DNA of 10,021 nucleotides, from the NCBI GenBank assembly GCA_026991215.1, contig JALXBY010000371.1:1-10021 (forward strand). Reading direction: 5' to 3'. This DNA is from Anaerolineales bacterium. Its GTDB lineage: Bacteria > Chloroflexota > Anaerolineae > Anaerolineales > DRMV01. This document shows, in pieces, positions 1 through 5,361 of this stretch. A program made the translations under genes and the position numbers. Under the pieces are notes generated by a model that made no database searches, was not told the DNA's origin, and saw only the letters and a list, made by a program, of their open reading frames with translations. Each line of letters opens with the position of its first letter. Positions within the stretch are counted from its first letter, which is position 1.

Positions 1-816
1 CACCACAGGGATGGCCAGCTCCGCGGGGATGGCGCTGTTCACATCCTTGACGTCGCTCCCGGCATAGTTGACGCCCACCACCTGGCCCTGAGGTGTGATG
101 AGGGGGCCGCCGGAGTTGCCGCCCCGGATGCGGGCGTCGTGCAACAGGGTGTAGTCCATGGAAGCCCAGGAGGTATCGCCGGCATCCCGCACGCGGGAGA
201 TGATGCCCTTGGTCAGGGTGTACTGGAAGTCATTGCCCCCCAGGATGGGGAACCCGGCCGCGTAGACCTCCATGCCCACCTGCACGGGGCCGGTGTACCA
301 CTCGAAGTAGTAGGGGAAGGGCCCGCCTTCGATCTGGATGACCGCCAGGTCCATACACTCGGAGGCGGCAATGACCCGGGCGGGATAGGCCTGTTCCACG
401 TTGCCGCCCAGGTAGACCTTGAGGGTGGCCGCGCCGGTCACCACGTGGTTGTTGGTCACCGCGATGCCCGAAGGATCGATGATGAAACCGCTGCCGCCCC
501 ATTCCGCGAGGATTTGTTGACCCTGGGTTTCCGGCAGGGCCCAGCTGCCAGTGGCCACGATTTTGATGGTGGCCTGGGCGGCTTCCTCGACCGAGCGGAC
601 AGGCCGGCTGCCCCCCATGTTGATTTGCGGTTGCGGCTGGGGTTGCGCCGGGGCCTGGGTCGCAGGAGCCGGCTGCCCTGCCCCTACCTGGCCTTGCGGT
701 TGCGCTGGCTGTTGTGGCGGTTGTGTGGCCTGCTGGCCACTTAGCCCGCCGATGCAGGCCAGGGTGGTGAAGAGAAAGATGGCAAGGAACATCCCGAACG
801 GTCGTTTGAGGTACAT
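1..816 (-). CDS. HtrA/trypsin-like serine protease, predicted lipoprotein (3' end outside window)
   Basis: The reading frame is open from ATG at 816 to the window edge (272 codons, no stop). Residues 1-21 form a short signal sequence (KR, then a hydrophobic run) ending in TTLAC, a plausible lipobox with Cys21 as lipidation site. Residues 30-65 are a Pro/Gln/Ala-rich tether. The protease domain starts near residue 75. The catalytic triad is visible: His124 in TNNHVV, Asp156 in MDLAVI and Ser235 in RGGNSGGPL, which is the S1C (DegP/HtrA) pattern. The role would be an exported, membrane-tethered protease for protein quality control or processing; a C-terminal PDZ domain would lie outside the window. 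The start is supported by AAGGAGG (822-828) upstream of ATG. It reads in the same direction as the translin gene, 196 bp away, probably as a separate unit. Family assignment is firm; substrate and exact subfamily are unknown. Confidence 0.93.
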   Translation of the reverse strand, partial: MYLKRPFGMFLAIFLFTTLACIGGLSGQQATQPPQQPAQPQGQVGAGQPAPATQAPAQPQPQPQINMGGSRPVRSVEEAAQATIKIVATGSWALPETQGQQILAEWGGSGFIIDPSGIAVTNNHVVTGAATLKVYLGGNVEQAYPARVIAASECMDLAVIQIEGGPFPYYFEWYTGPVQVGMEVYAAGFPILGGNDFQYTLTKGIISRVRDAGDTSWASMDYTLLHDARIRGGNSGGPLITPQGQVVGVNYAGSDVKDVNSAIPAELAIPVV

Positions 817-843
817 ACGAAATTCCTCCTTGAGATTGGGTGC

Positions 844-864
844 GGACGCCCCGTGGCGGCGTCC
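844..864. repeat. Inverted repeat in the protease 5' leader
   Basis: GGACGCC (844-850) and GGCGTCC (858-864) are perfect 7-bp arms around a 7-base loop, 28 bp upstream of the protease start. In the minus-strand transcript this would be a GC-rich leader hairpin just 5' of the ribosome binding site. A shorter palindrome, CCCGACCGTCGGG, lies at 884-896. No convincing -35/-10 pair for the protease was found in 817-1012. Confidence 0.5.
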
Positions 865-937
865 AGGTGCCCCCATGCTATGGCCCGACCGTCGGGAAAA
901 CGTCAGGAGCGATGTGCCCTGGCCTTTGGGTGGAACG

Positions 938-965
938 AAAACCCGCCCCGGCCCGCGCGAGCCGG
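938..965 (-). terminator. Possible terminator after the translin gene
   Basis: An 18-base near-palindrome (948-965, arms CCGGC/GCCGG around a CG-rich core with one G-U pair on the minus strand) lies 47 bp past the translin stop. It is followed on that strand by GGGGCGGG and then four T residues (941-938). The stem is very strong, but the T run is short and displaced, so this is only a weak intrinsic terminator candidate. Confidence 0.3.
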
Positions 966-1012
966 AGCGTGCCTTGCGTGTCCCTTTCCGAATCGGAGGT
1001 CAGGCGGTTCGC

Positions 1013-1672
1013 TTATTCCGAAACGGGCATCGGTGGTATGGCGTCGTCGGCGTCCAGCCGTTGGTGGACCCGGAACAGGTGCAGGCTCAGGGTCAACTCC
1101 CCCCGGGTGCGTTCCAGCAGGGTCCGGGCGATGTCCGTCATCCGCCGGAGGCCTGAGGTCACCGCGTCAGGGTAGTCCATGGAAACCAGGACTTCGTAGA
1201 TGGCCTCCATCTGGGCGAACAGGGCTTCGGCTTCCTGGACCTGATGTCGGCGCAAATGGTCCAGGCAGCGGCGGCGGAACTCACCGATGGCCTCGGCCAG
1301 ACCGCGCACGTAAGTGTGGGCCGGGATGTCCATTTCGGTGGGGTCGGGGTATCCCCCCTGGACCAGCACGCCGTAGACCACCTGGGCCTCGACGAACTCC
1401 TTGAGCGCGTCCTGGATCAGGTTGGCGTAGTAGAACTCCGGGAAGGCAGCCTTGAACTTGCGTTCGATTTCCTCCACCAGGGCCCGCGCCCGTCCCAACA
1501 ACTCGGCGGCCCGGTCCCGGTCTTCCCGGTGCAGGGCCTGGACGGTTTGGGCCGACGTGCGGATGAGGGTCCGGCTGAGCCGCAGGGCTTCCTCCCAGGC
1601 GCGCTCACGGTTTTCTAATTTTTCATGAAGAAAACGACGAATGGCCCCCAGTTGGTCATGATATGCCGTCAT
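1013..1672 (-). CDS. Translin/TRAX-family protein
   Basis: 219 residues, almost wholly alpha-helical and without signal peptide or membrane segment, so cytoplasmic. The translin pattern runs along its length: an N-terminal basic helix (IRRFLHEKLENRERA, 11-25), a central KEFVEAQVVYG block (91-101), GLAEAIGEFRRRCLDHL (124-140), then MEAIYEVL and DYPDAVTSGLRRMTDIAR towards the C-terminus. Eukaryotic translin and TRAX form the C3PO ring that binds and cleaves small RNAs. TRAX nuclease acidic residues sit in its QEYVEA and DLxGE motifs; here Glu92, Glu95, Glu127 and Glu131 fall at the matching places by eye, so RNase activity is possible but unproven. A longer in-frame ATG at 1783 is rejected because the added 37 residues do not look like family sequence and overlap a TATAAT box. 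A GAGGG lies just upstream of 1672. It is transcribed away from the nor operon and has no obvious link to it. Confidence 0.85.
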   Translation of the reverse strand: MTAYHDQLGAIRRFLHEKLENRERAWEEALRLSRTLIRTSAQTVQALHREDRDRAAELLGRARALVEEIERKFKAAFPEFYYANLIQDALKEFVEAQVVYGVLVQGGYPDPTEMDIPAHTYVRGLAEAIGEFRRRCLDHLRRHQVQEAEALFAQMEAIYEVLVSMDYPDAVTSGLRRMTDIARTLLERTRGELTLSLHLFRVHQRLDADDAIPPMPVSE

Positions 1673-1782
1673 GGTCGCCCTCGTCCGATGAGATTGTAAA
1701 AAGGAAAAGACCGCCCTGAAGCCCCCTTGATGGACTGCTCCGGGAACATCGGGCGTGCGGGCACATCTCTGCCGGGCGTTCA

Positions 1783-1788
1783 ATTATA
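1783..1788 (-). promoter_or_regulatory. Candidate -10 box for the translin gene
   Basis: A perfect TATAAT reads on the minus strand here, about 110 bp upstream of the translin ATG. The hexamer 17 bp upstream (CCGGTG) is a poor -35, so the promoter is weak or activator-dependent. A second, nearer candidate is TACAAT at 1693-1698, also without a good -35. Confidence 0.4.
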
Positions 1789-1804
1789 CCCCTCGCGTCA
1801 TCAC

Positions 1805-1852
1805 GCACCGGAGCGCGGCCAGGTTGCCCCAATACGGGGCAGGGGCCGGTGC
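1805..1852. repeat. Nested inverted repeats between the translin and nor promoters
   Basis: Outer arms GCACCGG (1805-1811) and CCGGTGC (1846-1852) enclose a second inverted repeat, TGCCCC (1825-1830) and GGGGCA (1836-1841), with a 5-base AATAC loop. The structure lies midway in the 329-bp divergent gap, between the translin TATAAT and the nor control site. It could be an insulating terminator-like hairpin or a protein-binding site. No T run follows on either strand. Confidence 0.5.
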
Positions 1853-1880
1853 CTCCCGCCTTTTCCCTGATGGAAGCCCA

Positions 1881-1902
1881 CACTTTATATGCTTGAAAAG
1901 TG
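1881..1902. repeat. Semi-palindrome next to the nor control site
   Basis: CACTTT (1881-1886) and AAAGTG (1897-1902) are perfect 6-bp inverted arms 10 bp apart, in an AT-rich patch that stands out from the GC-rich surroundings. The right arm overlaps the GTGA half of the adjacent Crp/Fnr-type site. It may be a second operator half or chance. Confidence 0.35.
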
Positions 1903-1913
1903 AGTTTTGTCAC
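1900..1913 (+). promoter_or_regulatory. Candidate Crp/Fnr-family operator upstream of norC
   Basis: GTGA (1900-1903), six bases, then TCAC (1910-1913) is the symmetric core recognised by many Crp/Fnr-superfamily regulators. The flanks are A-rich on the left. The site is centred near 1906.5, about 95 bp upstream of the norC start. A start of transcription near 1967, expected from the -10-like TAAACT at 1955-1960, would put the site about 60-61 bp upstream, a usual class I activator position. Nor genes are commonly controlled by this regulator family (NnrR, DNR, FNR), which fits. No regulator gene lies in the window. Confidence 0.5.
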
Positions 1914-1954
1914 GTCTTTCAAGGAAATCATGTGGGCTGGGGGTAAGGCGAGGT

Positions 1955-1960
1955 TAAACT
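1955..1960 (+). promoter_or_regulatory. Candidate -10 box of the nor operon
   Basis: TAAACT matches TATAAT at four of six positions. It has no recognisable -35 (the hexamer 17 bp upstream is GTGGGC), as expected of an activator-dependent promoter. It would leave a 5' leader of about 35 bases before the norC ATG. Confidence 0.3.
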
Positions 1961-2001
1961 TTTCATCCCCTTCGCCCCCAAACCGCGTGTGGAGGTGCCA
2001 C

Positions 2002-2673
2002 ATGGACTACACATGGATTGAGATTACCGTAGCGGCCATCTTCCTCACGGCCATTGTGACCGCGGTGCTCAGCCGGGGGGCCGGGTGGCTCTCCTGGCAC
2101 CTGTGGCGCAACGCCATGCTGGTCAGCAGCGTGGTCATGACCGGGATTTTGCTGTGGTTGAGTTGGGATACCGTCAACCGTGTGCGCCCCGGGGCCGGAC
2201 GGATTCCCCCCTGGACGGTCATCAACCACGAAATCGGCCTCAAGTGGGACCCCGAACGTCGGTGGCAGGTGCCGGTCATCGGGGAGGAGACGGGCTTCTT
2301 TGGGAAAATCTACACGCCCGAAGAGGCCAAGGCCCTGGTGAACAAGGGCAAGATCACCTTCCAGAGCCGTAACTGCATGGAATGCCACACCCTCCTGGGC
2401 AACGGCGCATACTATGCGCCGGACCTGACCCGCGCCTGGCTGGACCCCTGGTGGGAGTCCCGCATCATGCCCATGGTGGGCGCGGAGACCCGGGAAGAGG
2501 CCATGAAGCGGTGGCTCATGAACCCGCCCCAGTACCCGCAGGGCCAGCGCATCATGCCCAACCTGGGCCTCACCGATGAGGAAGCCACCGCGCTCGTGGC
2601 CTTCCTCAAGTGGATGTCCGCCATCGACACCAACGGGTTCCCACCCCACTTCGGCATGATGACGCCCCGGTAA
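2002..2673 (+). CDS. norC: Nitric oxide reductase subunit C, two-helix form
   Basis: 223 residues. One class I c-type haem site is present: Cys125-M-E-Cys128-His129, continuing TLLGNGAYYAPDL, the NorC signature. Met185 in RIMPNLGL is the likely sixth haem ligand. The protein would pass electrons from soluble or membrane cytochrome c to haem b of NorB. It has two hydrophobic stretches (about 5-24 and 38-55) instead of the single N-terminal helix of proteobacterial NorC. The loop between them holds Arg25 and Arg36 and the N-terminus is acidic, so the likely topology is N-out/C-out, leaving the haem domain outside the cytoplasm. No CuA ligand set is seen. ATG 2002 is preceded by GGAGGTG (1991-1997); the in-frame upstream ATG at 1900 has no such site and would run through the promoter. 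It is first in the operon, 50 bp before norB. Confidence 0.93.
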   Translation: MDYTWIEITVAAIFLTAIVTAVLSRGAGWLSWHLWRNAMLVSSVVMTGILLWLSWDTVNRVRPGAGRIPPWTVINHEIGLKWDPERRWQVPVIGEETGFFGKIYTPEEAKALVNKGKITFQSRNCMECHTLLGNGAYYAPDLTRAWLDPWWESRIMPMVGAETREEAMKRWLMNPPQYPQGQRIMPNLGLTDEEATALVAFLKWMSAIDTNGFPPHFGMMTPR

Positions 2674-2723
2674 ACCCTGCCACTGCTTCACCCCGCACCA
2701 ACCCCTGGTAAAAGGAGTGAGTG

Positions 2724-4130
2724 ATGAGCGCGGTAACCCAAGGACAGCCCAAACTGTATGAGTCCCAGAAACTCGCGCGCTGGTACTTCATCGTGGCCAT
2801 TGCCCTGTTCGGCGCGCAACTGCTCTTTGGCCTGATTGCCGCGTACCAGCAAATCAACCCCCGGTTTTTGCTCGACGTCGCCCCCTTCATGACCAACCGA
2901 ACCCTGCATGTCAACGCCATGGTGGTGTGGCTGTTGGTTGGGATGGTGGGCGGCGTGTATTGGTTCCTGCCTAAAGAGACGGGCCGGGAAGTGGTTGGCA
3001 TCACCCTGGCCAAAATCGTCTGGTGGGTTCTCGTGGCCGGGGTCGCGGTGTTGGTGGGCATCTACCTCTTCGTCCAGTATGGCCCCGGCAAGATGACTAC
3101 GTTATGGTTCATCATGGAAGGCCGGGAGTACCTGGAAGCGCCCCGGTGGGTCGATATCGCCATCGTGGTATGGGTGGCCGTGTTCCTGTTCAACGTGATT
3201 GCCACAGTTCTGGCTTCCCGCCGGATTACCGGGATTCTCACGGTGCTCATTTTCGACCTGGTGGCCCTGGGTGCCCTGTACACCGCGGGGATGCACTATC
3301 AGTTGAACCTGACCATGGACCAGTTCCTCTGGTGGTGGGTGGTCCACTTGTGGGTGGAAGCCACCTGGGAGGTGCTGGTCGGTGTGCTCATGGCCTGGTC
3401 GCTGATGTACCTCCTGGGCGTTTCCCGTCGCCTGGTGGAAACCTGGCTGTTCATTGAGGTCGCGCTGGTCTTCGGCACCGGCATTTTGGGCCTGGGCCAC
3501 CACTACTTCTGGATTGGTACCCCCGAATACTGGCTGGGCCTGGGCGGCTTCTTCAGCTCCCTGGAACCGCTGCCCCTGGTAGCCATGGTGGTGCACTCTG
3601 TCTACGACGCGGGCGCGCACCGCTTGGGCACGGTGAACAAGCCGGCTATGTTCTGGCTGATTGCCCAGGCCTTTGGTAACTTCATTGGCGCGGGTGTGTG
3701 GGGCTTCATGCAGACCCTGCCCCAAATCAACATGTTCAGCCACGGCACCCAACTGGCCGCGGCCCACGGGCATCTGGCCTTCTTCGGCGCGTATGTGGCC
3801 ACGGTGTTGCTCCTGGTTTACATCGCCTTCCAGAACCTCCGCGTTCCTGTCCAGGTCCCCCTGGATTCCCGCCTGTGGAAATGGGCCGCAGCGCTGTTGA
3901 TCCTCGGCATCGTTGGAATTTCCGCGGCCTTTACCCTCTCGGGCTTTACACAGACGTTGATTGAACGGGCCGTGGGTGGCAGCACCTGGGCCGCGTTCAT
4001 CCAGGGCTACACCCATCCCTGGTACGCGAATACGCTGGGCTGGCGCTACTTCTTCGGCTGGGTGATGCTGACGGGCTACGTGCTGCTGGTGATAGACTTG
4101 GCAAGTATTGGCAAAAAGCGCACTGCCTGA
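2724..4130 (+). CDS. norB: Nitric oxide reductase subunit B (catalytic, haem-copper oxidase superfamily)
   Basis: 468 residues, a usual cNOR NorB length, with about 12 membrane helices. It reduces two NO to N2O at a haem b3/FeB centre. All ligands are in place by comparison with Pseudomonas NorB: His62 and His350 for low-spin haem b, His348 for haem b3 (AAAHGHLAFF), and His208, His259 and His260 for FeB (VVHLWVEATWE; GLGHHYFWIG). The NOR-specific glutamates Glu212 and Glu281 (SSLEPLPL) are present, which separates it from oxygen-reducing oxidases. REYLEAPRW (134-142) matches the periplasmic loop whose Glu135 lies by the calcium/haem propionate site. There is no N-terminal extension, so it is not qNOR. 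ATG 2724 is chosen over GTG 2721 because AGGAG (2713-2717) then has a better spacing. It lies 15 bp before the small third gene, so co-transcription is very likely. norQ/norD accessory genes are absent from the window. Confidence 0.96.
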   Translation: MSAVTQGQPKLYESQKLARWYFIVAIALFGAQLLFGLIAAYQQINPRFLLDVAPFMTNRTLHVNAMVVWLLVGMVGGVYWFLPKETGREVVGITLAKIVWWVLVAGVAVLVGIYLFVQYGPGKMTTLWFIMEGREYLEAPRWVDIAIVVWVAVFLFNVIATVLASRRITGILTVLIFDLVALGALYTAGMHYQLNLTMDQFLWWWVVHLWVEATWEVLVGVLMAWSLMYLLGVSRRLVETWLFIEVALVFGTGILGLGHHYFWIGTPEYWLGLGGFFSSLEPLPLVAMVVHSVYDAGAHRLGTVNKPAMFWLIAQAFGNFIGAGVWGFMQTLPQINMFSHGTQLAAAHGHLAFFGAYVATVLLLVYIAFQNLRVPVQVPLDSRLWKWAAALLILGIVGISAAFTLSGFTQTLIERAVGGSTWAAFIQGYTHPWYANTLGWRYFFGWVMLTGYVLLVIDLASIGKKRTA

Positions 4131-4145
4131 ACAGGAGGGGAACAT

Positions 4146-4463
4146 ATGGACGGCACCACGTTGGCACAAACTTTAGGTCTCTTGATTGTCCTGGGCTTTT
4201 TCTTCGTGCTCCTGGCCGGCCTGTATGCCGCCTTCTACGCCGCGGGCCGGATGTTCAGCAATCCCTGGTTGGTGCGGATTGGCTATCTCTGCGGATTGGG
4301 CCAGTTCATGGCCGCGATGGGCATGGTGTTTTCCGGCTACCTGGACCGCTTCTGGGTCTACCTGGTGACCTTCGCGGCCCTGGCCTACCTGGTGATTCCC
4401 CCCATCATGTGGCGCATCGTGCTGGCCTTCCACCGATTGGAAGAATCGCACCATTCCCTGTGA
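4146..4463 (+). CDS. Small three-helix membrane protein of the nor operon, NorH candidate
   Basis: 105 residues with three hydrophobic segments (about 8-31, 44-64 and 69-95) and a short His/Glu-containing polar tail (HRLEESHHSL). No haem, metal or catalytic motif is seen. ATG 4146 follows AGGAGGGG (4133-4140) by 5 bases, and only 15 bp separate it from norB. Thermales and Aquificales cNOR clusters carry a small third membrane-protein gene, norH, in this place and order (norC-norB-norH), associated with efficient electron flow to the enzyme. Position, size and topology fit, but I cannot align the sequences, so the symbol is not assigned. The alternative is an unrelated assembly factor or small subunit. 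It is almost certainly a real gene, judging by its RBS, codon use and tight spacing. Confidence 0.8.
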   Translation: MDGTTLAQTLGLLIVLGFFFVLLAGLYAAFYAAGRMFSNPWLVRIGYLCGLGQFMAAMGMVFSGYLDRFWVYLVTFAALAYLVIPPIMWRIVLAFHRLEESHHSL

Positions 4464-4474
4464 CGCGAACAACG

Positions 4475-4499
4475 GGGACGGGGCCTTAGGCCCCGCCCC
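4475..4499 (+). repeat. GC hairpin between the third and fourth nor genes
   Basis: CGGGGCC (4479-4485), loop TTA, GGCCCCG (4489-4495), extended beyond one mismatch by three more G-C pairs (4475-4477 with 4497-4499). It starts 12 bp after the stop of the third gene and has no T run. It could stabilise the norCB part of the message or mark a processing or partial termination point before the cytochrome gene. Confidence 0.5.
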
Positions 4500-4525
4500 A
4501 AACCCCGAAGGATAAGGAGGACAAT

Positions 4526-5287
4526 ATGGCCAAAATCATTCGTGTGGAAGTCTATGTAGACGGCGCGCCCGAACCTTTGCAGGTGCTTACCCAGGAGCCC
4601 TTCAAGGTGAACCTGGACCCGGCGGCCTTCGAAGAAGGCGACCACTTCCTGCGGGTCACGGTGGAATACGACAACGGCGATTACCACGAGTATCTGTATA
4701 CCTTTACGGTGGCCCACCGCAATGAGGAATTCGTCGGGTATCTCAACCGTGCTCCGGTGCGGGCGCCGGTGGACGTATTGCTCATCGACCCCATGGAACG
4801 GGCCGAGACCGCCCAACCGCCCAAGCCCTTCATTCACGGCGTGCTGCCTGTGCTCCTCTTCCTGTTGGTGGCCGGTATCGCGACGTGGTTCGCCTTCCGG
4901 GGCGACCAGCCCGCGGCCCTGGCCGTGGCCCAGGTGGAGGACCTGACCGGTGCTTACACCGGTTCGGCCGCGCAGCCGGCCCAACCCCAAAAGGCCGCGA
5001 GCGTGGACGGCAAGACGATTTACCAGACCAACTGTGCGTCGTGCCATGGGCCGGAAGGTCAGGGCATGGGCGACGTCTTCCCCGCCCTGGCCGGTAACCC
5101 CAACCTGGCCGATACCGAAATGGTGCTGGACGTGGTGGTCAACGGCCGGCCCGGAACGGCCATGCCCGCCTGGGGCGGCCAGTTGAGCGACGAAGAAATC
5201 GCCGCGGTCATCAACTACGTGCTCTCCTCCTGGGGGAACGATTTCGGTTCGGTGACCCCCGAAGACGTGGCCCGGTTCCGCCGTTAG
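4526..5287 (+). CDS. Membrane-anchored c-type cytochrome with N-terminal Ig-like domain
   Basis: 253 residues in three parts. Residues 1-70 alternate hydrophobic and polar residues in short beta strands (IIRVEVYVDG, HFLRVTVEYDNG, YLYTFTVAH), resembling a bacterial Ig-like fold. Residues 104-124 are the only membrane helix. The C-terminal part is a mono-haem class I cytochrome c: Cys170-A-S-Cys173-His174 followed by GPEGQG, with Met213 in GTAMPAW as likely axial ligand and SDEEIAAVINYV as the final helix. There is no signal peptide. Because haem c is attached outside, the N-terminal domain should face the cytoplasm. The protein is probably an electron carrier to NorC, or an additional haem subunit. 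ATG 4526 follows AAGGAGG (4514-4520) by 5 bases. It is the last gene of the nor operon, directly before the terminator. The cytochrome call is firm, the Ig-like call moderate, and the NorC partnership is inferred. Confidence 0.88.
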   Translation: MAKIIRVEVYVDGAPEPLQVLTQEPFKVNLDPAAFEEGDHFLRVTVEYDNGDYHEYLYTFTVAHRNEEFVGYLNRAPVRAPVDVLLIDPMERAETAQPPKPFIHGVLPVLLFLLVAGIATWFAFRGDQPAALAVAQVEDLTGAYTGSAAQPAQPQKAASVDGKTIYQTNCASCHGPEGQGMGDVFPALAGNPNLADTEMVLDVVVNGRPGTAMPAWGGQLSDEEIAAVINYVLSSWGNDFGSVTPEDVARFRR

Positions 5288-5303
5288 GTGGAACCCGAAG
5301 CCG

Positions 5304-5335
5304 AAACCCCGGGGCGGGCCGCCCCGGGGTTTTTT
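5304..5335 (+). terminator. Intrinsic terminator of the nor operon
   Basis: CCCCGGGGC (5307-5315), loop GGGCC, GCCCCGGGG (5321-5329), then six T residues (5330-5335), with AAA before the stem able to pair with the first T residues. It begins 17 bp after the last nor stop codon and separates the operon from the convergent anti-sigma gene ending at 5362. Confidence 0.92.
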
Positions 5336-5361
5336 ATCTATACTCCCTGGCCCATGCGCGA

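Noticed and set aside
139..744. 201-codon plus-strand frame opposite the protease gene
   Set aside because: The minus frame carries a full His/Asp/Ser triad, a lipobox and an RBS, so this is a shadow.
884..896. Short perfect palindrome CCCGACCGTCGGG upstream of the protease
   Set aside because: It is too short to separate from chance in GC-rich DNA; noted in the leader entry only.
1672..1783. N-terminal extension of the translin protein to ATG 1783
   Set aside because: The extra 37 residues are not translin-like and the ATG coincides with the TATAAT box on the same strand.
1755..1946. 63-codon plus-strand frame in the translin-nor gap
   Set aside because: No ribosome binding site or family resemblance, and it runs across the inverted repeats and the Crp/Fnr-type site.
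3102..4169. 355-codon minus-strand frame opposite norB
   Set aside because: Its composition (His, Gln, Gly and Arg rich) is the complement of membrane-protein codons; norB ligands prove the plus strand is the coding one.
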